Assembly (NCBI GenBank): GCA_020832665.1
Contig: JAFIEG010000004.1
Span: 18,558-82,557, forward strand
Reading direction: 5' to 3'
DNA length: 64,000 bases
Source: Pararhodobacter sp.
GTDB lineage: Bacteria > Pseudomonadota > Alphaproteobacteria > Rhodobacterales > Rhodobacteraceae
Positions within the stretch are counted from its first letter, which is position 1, and each line of letters opens with the position of its first letter. The position numbers and the translations under genes are program-made. The notes under the pieces are model-generated. The model was not told the origin of the DNA, made no database searches, and saw only the letters and a list, made by a program, of their open reading frames with translations. Positions 1 to 9,788 of this stretch are shown here, one piece after another.

Positions 1-3000
1 TGAAGCCGTCCCAATCGGGCGGCAGGCAGGGGCGGATCACCAGCGCGCCGCCGCGCAGGCGCAGGCCCAGGATATGCTCGACCGCCAGCCGCCAGCCCCA
101 GCTTGCGGCGCCTGTGTACCAGCTCCAGCCGCCGCGACCCAGATGCGGGGCGACACCGCCGATATCGGCGGCCATGGCGTAGGGTTCGGTCATGTAGCGC
201 TCGGCCGCCGCGCGGGTGCCGGCCTGCCAGACGGGGTTCAGGCGGTCGAACACCGCCTTGGCGCGCGCGCCGTCGCCAAGTTCGGCGAATGCGATGCCCA
301 GCCAGGCGGCGGCATGCGAATACTGCCCGCCATTCTCGCGGATGCCGGGCGGATAGGCGCGGATATAGCCCGGATCGCGCGGCGTGGCCTCGAAGGGCGG
401 GTCGAGCAGGCGCACGATGGTGTCATCAGCGCGCATGAGGTTGCTTGCGGCGGCCTCCATGGCGCGGCGCGCCTGCGCCTCGTCGCCCGCGCGCGACAGC
501 ACCGCCCATGATTGCGAGATCGAATCGATCCGGCATTCGCTGTTTTCCGCCGAGCCCCAGGGGCGCCCCTCATCGTCGCGCGCGCGCATATACCAATCGC
601 CATCCCAGCCCGTCGCCTCGACAGCGCGGCTCAGACTGTCCAGCCGCTCGCGCCAGCGCGCGCGCAGATCGTCGCGACCGGTTACCGCGCACAGATCCAG
701 AAACCCGCGTATCGTGGTGATCAGGAACCAGCCCAGCCAGACGCTCTGCCCGCGCCCCTTGGCGCCCACGCGGTCCATGCCGTCATTCCAGTCGCCGGTG
801 CCAATCAGCGGCAGCCCATCGGCGCCCAGCGCATGGGCGCGTTGAAGCGCGCGTTCGCAATGCTCCATGAGTGGCCAGGCATCAGCGGTGCGCCCGAACA
901 GGGCGTAGCGGTCGTGCTCGTGATCGCCCAGTGGCGGGGCACTCAGGAAGGGCACTTCCTCGGTCAGGATCGAGGCATCGCCGGTGGCCTCGACATAGGC
1001 GGCGGTGGCATAGGGCAGCCATAGCAGATCATCGGAACAGCGCGTGCGCACCCCGCGCCCCTCGGGCGGGTGCCACCAGTGCAGAACGTCGCCCTCTTCG
1101 AACTGAAAGGCGGCGGCGCGCACGATATGGGCGCGCGCCGTCTGCGGGTCGCCATGCAGCAGCGACAGCACGTCTTGCAACTGATCACGAAACCCGAAGG
1201 CGCCGCCGGCCTGATAGAAGCCGGCGCGCGCGTCGATACGCGAACTGACGGTCTGATAGGGCAGCCAGCGATTGACCATGATGTCAAAGGCCGGGTCAGG
1301 GGTGCGCACCTGCACGGCGTTCAGGCGCGATGCCCAGCCCTGGCGCACAAACTCGAATTCGGCGCGCATGCGCGCGGGGTCGCGCCAGTGTCCGGCCAGT
1401 GCCGTGGCGGCCTCGGCGCTTTCGCCCTGGCCCAGCACGAAATGAGCCTCGACACTCTCGCCCGGCGCGATGTCGAGATGAATCTGATAGGCCGCGCAGA
1501 CATCGCCGGTGCAGGCGCTCTCTTCGCCAAGGTTCCAGCGCCGAAGGGCTTCAGGGTCGGCCATGTTGCCCTGCAAGCCAAGGAAATCGGCGCGCGAACA
1601 GGTCAGGCTGTGCGCGGCGTGACTGGCGGTAAGAAACGCCACCCGCCCGGCAAAGACCGGGTTGCGCGCATTGCGCGCGATCAGCGCGCGCGCCTCGCCG
1701 TCATAGGCGGCACTCAGGAACGGGTCGGGCCGCCCCGCCACCGCGCCAAGCAGCCATTCGGCGTAATAAGTCGCGGTGATCCGACGCGGCCGCGCAGAGC
1801 GATTATGCAGGCGCAGCCGGACCAGCTTGACCGGATCATCGCTTGCAACGCAAACGCACAGCTCTTGCTCGAACCCCTGCCCCGCGCCCTGCCATGTGGT
1901 GGTCCCGGCACCGTGGCGCACCCGAAAGGCGGTATCGCCGCCGGCGGGAAGCGGGGTCGGTGTCCAGACCTGCCCGCTCACTTCGTCGCGCAGATAAAGC
2001 GCCTCGACCTGCGGATCGCATACCGGGTCGTTGCGCCAGGGCGTCAGGCGGTTCTCGCCGCTGTTGAGCGCCCAGCTCCAGCCCAGCCCGGCCTCGGTGA
2101 CGATGGTGCCGAAGCCGGAATTGGCCAACACATTGGCCCAGGGACCAGGCGGCGGCCCGGCCTTATCGAGCACGATGACATAGTCGCCACTCTCGCGGCA
2201 GAACCCGCCGAAGCCGTTTTCCAGCATCAGATCGGGCGGTGGCGGCAGTTTCGCCGGGGCGCCTGCTTCCATCGTTCCGGACGGCGCGAAGCGTGGCGGC
2301 TCGGGCCGGTCCGGGCGCAATCTGGCAAGCTGCGCCGCCAGCCCGCCCTGCTCGACATCGAGCATCACCACCGCTGCCGCCTCGATCGCCGCCGCATAGC
2401 CGGGCGCGCCGGGATCAAGCGCCACAAGATGAACCCCGCCCCCATGCCCCAGCAGCTCCTGCGAGCCGGTGTTGCGCAATTGCGCGACCAGGCGCTCGCG
2501 CACCGGCTCGACATAGCCCGGAATACCCTCATGCAGGATGACAAGGTCGATCTTCACGCCGGCGTCGCGCCACAGCCGATGCGCGGCAAGCAGCTTCGCG
2601 ATCATACCACTCGCGCGCCCCTCGCCAACCCGCAAGGCCAGGATCGGCGCGTCGCCCGATATGCCATGCGCCCACAGGTCGGGCTGCGCCGGGGCCGGCG
2701 CGCGGATATTGCCCGGCCGCCCGTTCGCGCACGAACCGGGCCACAACAACCATGCCAGCAGCGTCTGGGCCTGCGGCAAATCCGACGGGGCCAGCGCATA
2801 GCCATGCACAGCACGCGCCGCCTGCCTTGCCGCGGCGTCGAGTGCCCAGTCGAGGGTGGTCAGCGTGGCGAAACGCCGCGCCGTTTCCTCGGTATCAGCA
2901 CGGGTTTCACCGACGATGGTGACAAAGGCCAGCTCGCTGTGGCCATGCGGCGCGAGTGTCACCTCGGCCTGCAGCGCGATTACCGGGTCAAGCGTCCAGC

Positions 3001-6000
3001 CGGTGCGCGCTGCAAGAGGCTTTTCCCCAAGCGCTGCCGGGGCTGCCGCGCTTCCATGGCGGCCCAGAAAGGCGCGGCGGTCGGTCTCGTGACCCGACAC
3101 GCGCGCGGTGGCGTCATCGCAGACCATCCGGTGCAGCAGCACGGGGTGGCGCTCTTCGGGGCGGCGGCCCCTGCGGGTGAAGGCCAGGCCGCCCAGTTCG
3201 GCAACATGGGCGCTGGCCACGAACAAGCGGCTGAAGGCGGGGTGGCGATCGTGATCCTCGGGCGGGGCCAGAACCACCTCGGCGCAACTGGTGAGCGACA
3301 GCTTGCGCGGTTGGTCGGTCTCGTTGACCAGCGCGATCCGGCGGATCTCGATATCGTTGCCCGGTGCGATGCCGACAAGTAGGCTCATGGCGATGCCATT
3401 CTGGCGGTGATGGTATTCGACCATGTGCTGATGCAACACCACGCGCCGCGGGTCGTCGGCGCCGCCATTATCGGCCGGGCTGTCAAGGCTCCACAGCGCG
3501 CCATCGTCGCTGTCGCGCAGATACAGGCTGCGCCCGCCCAACCCGTCCACATCGCCGCCGATCGCCCGCGTCAGCAGGTGCCGGTGCCACCACAGGCTGC
3601 CGCCGGCGCCATCGCCCAGCCGCGCGGTCATGTCGGCATTTGCAATCGCGTGATGCAGGCGCGCGCGCGCATCCGCTTGCGGCAGCCAGGGATGCAGCGC
3701 CGGAACCATGTCTGGCGCGCCCTCGAGCTCGGGCGTGGTTTCCTCGGTGCGCACTTCCTCGACCGGCAGCTCCCACGGAATCCGCTCGCTAAGAAGCAGT
3801 TCCACCGTGCGCATATGCGGGTCTTCGTGAAACCAGTTCACCAGCATGTCGTCGCACAGCGCATTGCCCAGCGCCGCCAGCCCCATGCCGTGGTGATGCG
3901 CCATGTAGGAACGCACCGGCACGAAGCTTTCCCCCACCGGGACGCGGTCGGCGGTGAAATCTACCGCCTCGAAGAACCCGTAGCGCCCCATCAACCCCAT
4001 CCCGGTCAGCCTGCGCAGATTGGCCAGCGCCGCCTGCGGGCGCAGCTGTAGCGCCAGCAGTGTGGCATAGGGCGCAATGACCAGATCGCGCGCCAGCCCG
4101 CGCCGCACGCCAAGCCCGGGCACCCCGAAGGCGTGGTAGCGGTACTTTCCCTCGGGGTCTTGTGCGGCATAGCCCGATTCCGAAATGCCCCAGGGCACGC
4201 CAAGCCGCGCGCTGTAGGCGCGCTGCATGTCTACCGCCGTGCGGTCGCTTTGGCCCAGCAGGGTTGGGGCGGGGCTACGTTGCAACAGGCGCGGCATGAG
4301 GTATTCGAACATCGAGCCGTTCCAGGAAACCAGCGCAAGCCCCCTGCCCTTGCCGGTCACGGGCCGGCCAAGCTGGAACCAGTGTTCCAGGCGCACATCG
4401 CCCTTGGCGATGGCAAAGTAACTGGCCAGCCGCGCCTCGGAGGCGAGCAGGTCATAGCGGTTGGGATCAAGCCGCCCGACGCCGACATCATAGCCGATGA
4501 AAAAAAGCCGCGTGGCCGGGTCCATCAGCATGCGGAAATCCATCCCGTGCGCCCAGTCCCGTGCCCGCGCCGAGACCGCCTGCAAGGCGTGCTCCAGCCC
4601 TGCATGCGTTTGCGCGGCCTGCTCGAGCGCACGGTCCAGCATGTCGATCCATGCCCGCACCGGCGCGTCCTCGAGCAGCATGCCCTGTTCGGCAAGGCGC
4701 TCGCGGGCGGTTGCAAAAGCGACGCCGGCGGCGGCCAGCGGCAGATCATGGGGCAAGGCCTGCGCCACTGCCTGCGCGCGCCCTGCGCCCCCCTCGGGCG
4801 CAAGCGCCAGAACCGTGCGCCAGCCCTGCTGCGCGGTCAGATCGCGCCGCATTGCGTTCAGATGATTGCGGGTGCGCTCAAGCCAGGTCTGCACCTCGCG
4901 CAGGGAAGTGGCCGGCACGACCTCGCCCGAAGCAATGGCGTCGCGCGCGCAGGCCTCCAGCGCCGGCATCATCTCGTCGCAGAACCGCGCCAGTGCCTCG
5001 GGCCATTGCGCGCGCCTGTCGCGATTCTGCGCGGCATCGGCCTGCATGTCGTGCAGCACCTGCGGGCAACCCGAGGGGAAGAGCCGGGCGTTCTCTTCCA
5101 TCACTATCGCTTCGGCCAGCAGGGCAAGCGTGTCGTGCAGCCCGTCCCAGCGCGCGGGGCTGAAGGCCGGCTCATGGCGCGCGGCCTGCGCCGCCTGGCC
5201 CAGCGTGATCAGGCTGACCGCCAGGTTGCCGCTGTCTACCGTCGAGACATAGCGCGGCTCCAGCGGTTCCAGATGCCGGGTTTCGTACCAGTTGAGCAGA
5301 TGGCCGCGCCAGCTTTGCAGCCGATCCATGCTGTCAAGCGTGTTGCGCGTTCGCGTAACCAATTCTGGCAGGCCCAGATGCCCCAGACGCCAGGCAGTCA
5401 GCGACGACAGAAGCATCATCCCGATATTGGTGGGCGAGGTCCGGTGCGCGACTCCTTCCTGCGGGGCCTCCTGGTAATTGTCGGGGGGCAGCCAGTTATC
5501 CTCGGGGCGCACGAAGGTTTCAAAAAAAAGCCAGCTGCGCCGGGCGATCCGCCGCAGAAAGGCGCGGTCATGCGCGTCCAGTTCTGCCTCGGGTTCCGCT
5601 GCGGGGCGGCTGATGGCCAGCGCGATTTCGGGTGCGGTGAACCACAGCGCCAGCAGCGCGGCGGCCGCTGGCAGCGATGCCGGCGCGATCGTGGCCAGCC
5701 CGGCACCGGCCAGCACGGCAAGCGCGGGCGCGTGCCACATCGCCGCCCAGACAGCACGCCGGGGCCCTCGGCGGGCAAGTCGGGCCGCGACCTGTGCGGC
5801 CGGGGTCCATTCAAGCAGAAGCTGGCCGCGCCACAGCCGCCACAGGCTGCGCAGGATGGCGTCGAGCGACGTTACCGCATCGTTGATCAGGAAGATGACC
5901 GCCAATGCCCAACGGCCCGCATGTTCGCGCGCGCGCAAAAGCGTCGATCGCACCGCCCCGCGCCTGCGCCCGCGCGCAAAGCCGGTGACCAGATCGGTGA

Positions 6001-8317
6001 ACAGATGCGCGCCGGGCACCAGAACCGCCAGCGCCGTCCAGACCCAGGGGCTGCCCGGCAGCATGGCCCAGCCCGCCAGCACCAGCGCCAGCAGGCTGAC
6101 CGGCACCAGCGAGCGGCGCAGATTGTCCAGCAGTTTCCACCGCCCCAGAAGCGTGAAGCGGCTTGCCAGCCTGGTGCCATCGGGGCCGGGAACGCGCCGG
6201 CCCAGCCAGGGCAGAAGCTGCCAGTCGCCGCGAATCCAGCGATGCATGCGTGCGATCTGTTCGGGGTAACCTTGCGGGAACCCTTCATAAACCACGATGT
6301 CGCTGGTCAGCCCGACGCGGCCATGCAGCCCTTCGAACAGGTCATGGCTGAGAATGCGCCCCTCGGGCACCCGCCCGTTCAAGCTGTGCGCGAAGGGGGC
6401 GACCTCGTAAAGCCCCTTGCCGGTAAAGCTGCCCTCGCCGAACAGATCCTGATAGACATCAGACACCGCGCGCGAATAGATGTCGATTGCGGTATCGCCG
6501 CCATACAGGCGCGCGAACAGCGTCTGCGTTGCCACTTCCGGCGAGATCTCCACCCTAGGCTGAAGAACGGTATGGCCGCCGCGCACCTGCCCGGTCTCGA
6601 CGTCGAAGCGCGCCGTGTTCAGCGGATGCGCCAGCGTTGCCACCAGCCGATTGACCGAGCCCGGCGGCAACTTGGTGTCGGCATCGGCGGTGAGCACGAA
6701 GCGGACCCGGCGCAGTGCGCGGGTATCGCCGGCCCGACAATGAAAGGCGCTGCGTTCACCGGTCAGGATCAGGGCGTTGAGTTGTTCGAGCTTGCCGCGC
6801 TTGCGCTCCCAGCCCATCCAGCAGCCTTCTGCCCGGTTGTAGAGCCGTGCGCGGTGCAGCAGGTGAAAAGGACCGCCGCCGCGCCCATCGCCATGGCGTG
6901 CGTTCAGCCCCTCGATGGCCGTGACCAGCGCGCGTTCGACCGCGGCATCTTGCGGCAGCGTGCGTGACTGTGCGTCGGCGTGATCGCTGAGCAGGACGAA
7001 TTGCAGCATCGGGTCGGGGTTTGACAGCCGGTGCGCCTCGAGCGCTCGCATGAGTTCCTTCGCATCCTCGGGTGTTGTAACCAGTGCCGGAATGGCGATC
7101 GCCGTGCGGCAATCAGGCGCGATGGCGCGGCGGAAATCCAGCTTGGGCAGGCGGCGCGGCGCAACCAGCAGGGTGACCAGCAAGTTGACCAGCGTGACCC
7201 CGAGCACCGACGCCGGCACCACCGCCAGGGCGATACCCGCGGCCCAGGCCAGCGGCCCGGCGCTAATCCACCACAGATACGCCGCCGGAACCGCCAGCGC
7301 GCCCAAGCCTGCCAGCCCCAGCGCCCCGGCGTAAATCATGCCCGCGTGCTGCCCCGCCGCGTGTCGCAGACGCCGCATGATTGGCCGGCGCGCGCCCAGG
7401 CGCGCCTCGAAATCGCGCCGGCCATCACCCAACAGCCACCAGCCGACATGACCCCGCAGCGGATCGCCCGGATAGTCGGCGCAGTGGGCGACCAGCGCCG
7501 CAGCGATCTCGCGTTCGCTGTGACGGCAGGTCGTGCTGATTGCCTCGACCGCCTTTCGATAGTCGTCGCGACTGCGAAACTCCATGCGCGGGTAAACCCC
7601 GGCCGGGTCGAGGGCCAGAACCTCTTCGACGAGGCTGGAGGCGTCGAAAACCAGTTTCCAGTCGATGGTTTTCAGCACCGACAGCGTTGCCATCGCCCTT
7701 GCGATGCATTCCGAGGCGTCAAGCCCCGCCGGCAATTGCGGCAGTTGCCCGGGCGACAGCGGCGGGGCGACACCGGCGAAGCGCTGGCTCACGGCGGCGA
7801 TCAGCACCTCCAGCGCCCCAACCCGCAGCATGGTGGGAAAGGCCCATAGCTCGGCGATATCGAGCGGCGCGCGGTCCTGATAGGCGCGCAGAAAGCGCAC
7901 GCAAACCGGCAGCGACAATTGCATCTGTGACGCCGCCAGCAAGCCATGCGCCATGGCGTGAATGCGTGGCGGCCCGGCGCGGCGGCCAACCTGGCCCTGC
8001 TCGGTTTCAGCAAACTGCGGCGGCAGCGCGCGCAGCCGGTTAAGGAATGCGGGGGGCATGTCGGCGCGGATCTGGCGCAGCGCGCGACGCAGTTGATAAT
8101 CGTTGTCGAGCATCCACTCGGCAGCGGTCAGGTTTTCGGGCTCGGCCACGCGCGCGCCAGCAAGTGCACGCGGCACCCAGTCGCCGATGGCACCAAGCTC
8201 GGCCAGTGCGGGCGGCGGGCGCGGCGGCCCGTCATGCAGATGATGCCGCGCCGCGAGCGCCCATGCCGCCTGCATCTCGGGCGGTTGCGAAGCCGAACCG
8301 GAATCGGGTTCGCTCAT
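1..8317 (-). CDS. ndvB: Cyclic beta-1,2-glucan synthase, NdvB/ChvB type (3' end beyond window)
   Basis: The minus strand is open for 2772 codons from ATG 8317 to the left edge, so the C-terminus is missing. NdvB/ChvB enzymes are inner-membrane proteins of roughly 2800-2900 residues that start, extend and cyclise UDP-glucose-derived beta-1,2-glucan, so probably only a short tail is lost. The GT84 glycosyltransferase core is visible, with DADTK at residues 545-549 and RMHRWIRGDW around 690-699, followed by hydrophobic segments. The GH94-like phosphorylase part is at the C-terminus, with GDWNDGMDRVG from about residue 2508 (its Asp is the usual catalytic acid) and CLPPDWDGF at the edge. The start codon overlaps the stop of the upstream stress gene as ATGA, implying translational coupling. 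Family knowledge: the product is a periplasmic osmoregulated glucan. Long plus-strand frames over this interval are antisense shadows. Confidence 0.93.
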   Translation of the reverse strand, partial: MSEPDSGSASQPPEMQAAWALAARHHLHDGPPRPPPALAELGAIGDWVPRALAGARVAEPENLTAAEWMLDNDYQLRRALRQIRADMPPAFLNRLRALPPQFAETEQGQVGRRAGPPRIHAMAHGLLAASQMQLSLPVCVRFLRAYQDRAPLDIAELWAFPTMLRVGALEVLIAAVSQRFAGVAPPLSPGQLPQLPAGLDASECIARAMATLSVLKTIDWKLVFDASSLVEEVLALDPAGVYPRMEFRSRDDYRKAVEAISTTCRHSEREIAAALVAHCADYPGDPLRGHVGWWLLGDGRRDFEARLGARRPIMRRLRHAAGQHAGMIYAGALGLAGLGALAVPAAYLWWISAGPLAWAAGIALAVVPASVLGVTLVNLLVTLLVAPRRLPKLDFRRAIAPDCRTAIAIPALVTTPEDAKELMRALEAHRLSNPDPMLQFVLLSDHADAQSRTLPQDAAVERALVTAIEGLNARHGDGRGGGPFHLLHRARLYNRAEGCWMGWERKRGKLEQLNALILTGERSAFHCRAGDTRALRRVRFVLTADADTKLPPGSVNRLVATLAHPLNTARFDVETGQVRGGHTVLQPRVEISPEVATQTLFARLYGGDTAIDIYSRAVSDVYQDLFGEGSFTGKGLYEVAPFAHSLNGRVPEGRILSHDLFEGLHGRVGLTSDIVVYEGFPQGYPEQIARMHRWIRGDWQLLPWLGRRVPGPDGTRLASRFTLLGRWKLLDNLRRSLVPVSLLALVLAGWAMLPGSPWVWTALAVLVPGAHLFTDLVTGFARGRRRGAVRSTLLRAREHAGRWALAVIFLINDAVTSLDAILRSLWRLWRGQLLLEWTPAAQVAARLARRGPRRAVWAAMWHAPALAVLAGAGLATIAPASLPAAAALLALWFTAPEIALAISRPAAEPEAELDAHDRAFLRRIARRSWLFFETFVRPEDNWLPPDNYQEAPQEGVAHRTSPTNIGMMLLSSLTAWRLGHLGLPELVTRTRNTLDSMDRLQSWRGHLLNWYETRHLEPLEPRYVSTVDSGNLAVSLITLGQAAQAARHEPAFSPARWDGLHDTLALLAEAIVMEENARLFPSGCPQVLHDMQADAAQNRDRRAQWPEALARFCDEMMPALEACARDAIASGEVVPATSLREVQTWLERTRNHLNAMRRDLTAQQGWRTVLALAPEGGAGRAQAVAQALPHDLPLAAAGVAFATARERLAEQGMLLEDAPVRAWIDMLDRALEQAAQTHAGLEHALQAVSARARDWAHGMDFRMLMDPATRLFFIGYDVGVGRLDPNRYDLLASEARLASYFAIAKGDVRLEHWFQLGRPVTGKGRGLALVSWNGSMFEYLMPRLLQRSPAPTLLGQSDRTAVDMQRAYSARLGVPWGISESGYAAQDPEGKYRYHAFGVPGLGVRRGLARDLVIAPYATLLALQLRPQAALANLRRLTGMGLMGRYGFFEAVDFTADRVPVGESFVPVRSYMAHHHGMGLAALGNALCDDMLVNWFHEDPHMRTVELLLSERIPWELPVEEVRTEETTPELEGAPDMVPALHPWLPQADARARLHHAIANADMTARLGDGAGGSLWWHRHLLTRAIGGDVDGLGGRSLYLRDSDDGALWSLDSPADNGGADDPRRVVLHQHMVEYHHRQNGIAMSLLVGIAPGNDIEIRRIALVNETDQPRKLSLTSCAEVVLAPPEDHDRHPAFSRLFVASAHVAELGGLAFTRRGRRPEERHPVLLHRMVCDDATARVSGHETDRRAFLGRHGSAAAPAALGEKPLAARTGWTLDPVIALQAEVTLAPHGHSELAFVTIVGETRADTEETARRFATLTTLDWALDAAARQAARAVHGYALAPSDLPQAQTLLAWLLWPGSCANGRPGNIRAPAPAQPDLWAHGISGDAPILALRVGEGRASGMIAKLLAAHRLWRDAGVKIDLVILHEGIPGYVEPVRERLVAQLRNTGSQELLGHGGGVHLVALDPGAPGYAAAIEAAAVVMLDVEQGGLAAQLARLRPDRPEPPRFAPSGTMEAGAPAKLPPPPDLMLENGFGGFCRESGDYVIVLDKAGPPPGPWANVLANSGFGTIVTEAGLGWSWALNSGENRLTPWRNDPVCDPQVEALYLRDEVSGQVWTPTPLPAGGDTAFRVRHGAGTTTWQGAGQGFEQELCVCVASDDPVKLVRLRLHNRSARPRRITATYYAEWLLGAVAGRPDPFLSAAYDGEARALIARNARNPVFAGRVAFLTASHAAHSLTCSRADFLGLQGNMADPEALRRWNLGEESACTGDVCAAYQIHLDIAPGESVEAHFVLGQGESAEAATALAGHWRDPARMRAEFEFVRQGWASRLNAVQVRTPDPAFDIMVNRWLPYQTVSSRIDARAGFYQAGGAFGFRDQLQDVLSLLHGDPQTARAHIVRAAAFQFEEGDVLHWWHPPEGRGVRTRCSDDLLWLPYATAAYVEATGDASILTEEVPFLSAPPLGDHEHDRYALFGRTADAWPLMEHCERALQRAHALGADGLPLIGTGDWNDGMDRVGAKGRGQSVWLGWFLITTIRGFLDLCAVTGRDDLRARWRERLDSLSRAVEATGWDGDWYMRARDDEGRPWGSAENSECRIDSISQSWAVLSRAGDEAQARRAMEAAASNLMRADDTIVRLLDPPFEATPRDPGYIRAYPPGIRENGGQYSHAAAWLGIAFAELGDGARAKAVFDRLNPVWQAGTRAAAERYMTEPYAMAADIGGVAPHLGRGGWSWYTGAASWGWRLAVEHILGLRLRGGALVIRPCLPPDWDGF

Positions 8318-9354
8318 ACGTGCAGTGCTGCGCGCGGCAAGGCGGTGGCAAGCGTTCTCCCTTCGCCGCGACGCTGCGATGCATCCATGTCAGGGCGCAC
8401 GATCAGCAGCGGCGTGGCGCTGTGAAGGCTCAGATGGGCGACAACGCTGCCGAAATGCAGCCCCGGCAGATGACGAAACCCACTTCCGCGCGCCGAGAGC
8501 ACAACGAGATCGCAATCTTCTTCGCGCATCAGGTCCAGCAAGCTGGCACGCGCATCCGCCCCGGCAACGACCCGAATGCGCACCGAGACGCCCTGTTCTG
8601 ACAGCACGGCGCGCTGGCGTTCAAGATAAGCGCGCGCGGCGCGGTTGTTGCGCTCCATGATCCGCTCGCGCAATGCCCCGTCCTCGGGCAAGGGCGGCGC
8701 GGGGCATACGAGTTCGGGCTGAGTGACGATCTGCGCGAGGATGATTTCGGCGCCCATCGAGCGGACAAGGCGCATCGCGGTCGGCAGCGCGCTTTCGGCC
8801 CAGCAAGAGCCGTCAAGCGGCACCAGAATGCGCCGGTACCCCTGCTTTTGCAGATCGGAACCGGGCACCAGCAACACCTTTCCCTGCGCGCGTTCGAGAA
8901 TGGCGCGCGCCGTGGCGCCCATCCCGTTCGCGCGGTCAAGGTCTTCGACTTCCTCACCGAAGCGGCCAAGAACGACATATTCCGCGCCCAGGCGGGCAAC
9001 CTCGTGGCAAATCTCTTCGCTTGGGCGCCCCTGGGCGAGGACGATCCGGGCTTCAATGCCACCGCGATCGGCCATTCGAGCAAGCGCGGCCCCTGCCTCG
9101 CGGCGGCGCAATTCCCATTCGACGGGATCGGGGGGCAGATCGTTGCCGGAATGGGGGTCGAGCACCCGTAAGAGCATCAACTGGCCCCCGATCGCCCTGG
9201 CCAGCGCCCCCGCATGGGCCAGCACCCGGCGCGCGTGGCGCGAACGATCGACACAGGCCAGAACGAGGGGCTTGGGGTTGCTGGTGCCGTCGAACCGGGG
9301 AAACGCCGTTTCGGCGGTGCCAGCTGTCGTACTTGCTGTGGCGTCTTGTGGCAT
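8314..9354 (-). CDS. Tandem universal stress protein (two UspA domains)
   Basis: 346 residues with two UspA-like domains. The first begins near residue 30 (PLVLACVDRSRHARRVLAHA) and the second near residue 173 (YRRILVPLDGSCWAESALP). A glycine-rich nucleotide-binding motif of the type G-2x-G-9x-G(S/T) is recognisable in the second domain (LSARGSGFRHLPGLHFGSV). The start at 9354 is supported by a strong Shine-Dalgarno GGAGGAAAG 5-6 bases upstream. The stop TGA overlaps the ATG of the glucan synthase, so the two are co-translated. Tandem Usp proteins are cytosolic and often bind ATP. The coupling suggests a role in envelope or osmotic stress, which is inference. Confidence 0.88.
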   Translation of the reverse strand: MPQDATASTTAGTAETAFPRFDGTSNPKPLVLACVDRSRHARRVLAHAGALARAIGGQLMLLRVLDPHSGNDLPPDPVEWELRRREAGAALARMADRGGIEARIVLAQGRPSEEICHEVARLGAEYVVLGRFGEEVEDLDRANGMGATARAILERAQGKVLLVPGSDLQKQGYRRILVPLDGSCWAESALPTAMRLVRSMGAEIILAQIVTQPELVCPAPPLPEDGALRERIMERNNRAARAYLERQRAVLSEQGVSVRIRVVAGADARASLLDLMREEDCDLVVLSARGSGFRHLPGLHFGSVVAHLSLHSATPLLIVRPDMDASQRRGEGRTLATALPRAALHV

Positions 9355-9788
9355 GGACTTTCCTCCGGGTTGGCGCGCAGCATCGACTGGCGTGCCGCGA
9401 TCTCGACAATACGAGACGGGCGGTCTGCCCGCCTGCCTGTGCCCGAGTCTTGCTTTCGCCGTGTCGGTATCGGCACGGCGTCAAGCCTCGGATATTCTGT
9501 CCCCGGTGTCGTCATGCGCTGGACGCTCGTTATGGTGCTGGCGTCCAGATAAGCAGCGCGGTCTAGCCGTATTGGCGGGCATTGCCCAACCGGCCTGCCG
9601 CCCGATGTCAGGGTCGCCTGTTTCTGCCCCCCGATCAAGTGTTTTGCTCTCCGGGCGGGCCATTTGTCGCCGGAACACAGGAACGTGGGCGAATCGTGCC
9701 GCAAGGGGCACGGCTGGCCTGCCGCATTCGTTCGGTTTCGCAGTGGCTCAACGTCACGCGAATGAGGATGGCGCAGCCCGGCTGCGCG
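9355..9788. other. Intergenic region upstream of usp, downstream of chrA
   Basis: About 430 bases without a convincing gene. It must hold the promoter of the usp-ndvB operon (minus strand) and the 3' end of the padR-chrA transcript. One minus-strand frame stays open here and continues into usp but has no supported start. I could not identify a clear sigma-70 or EcfG promoter by eye. Confidence 0.5.
9771..9787 (-). terminator. Hairpin directly downstream of chrA
   Basis: Perfect 7-bp inverted repeat GCGCAGC-CCG-GCTGCGC immediately after the chrA stop codon, followed on the minus strand by the weakly T-containing CATCCTCATT. It could be an intrinsic terminator, but there is no strong U tract. 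Confidence 0.35.

Noticed and set aside
1070..6967. Two very long plus-strand open frames (770 and 944 codons at 1070-3382 and 4133-6967)
   Set aside because: They are antisense to ndvB, rich in Arg/Gly/Gln/His, and show no domain features. The minus-strand frame carries the GT84 and GH94 motifs.
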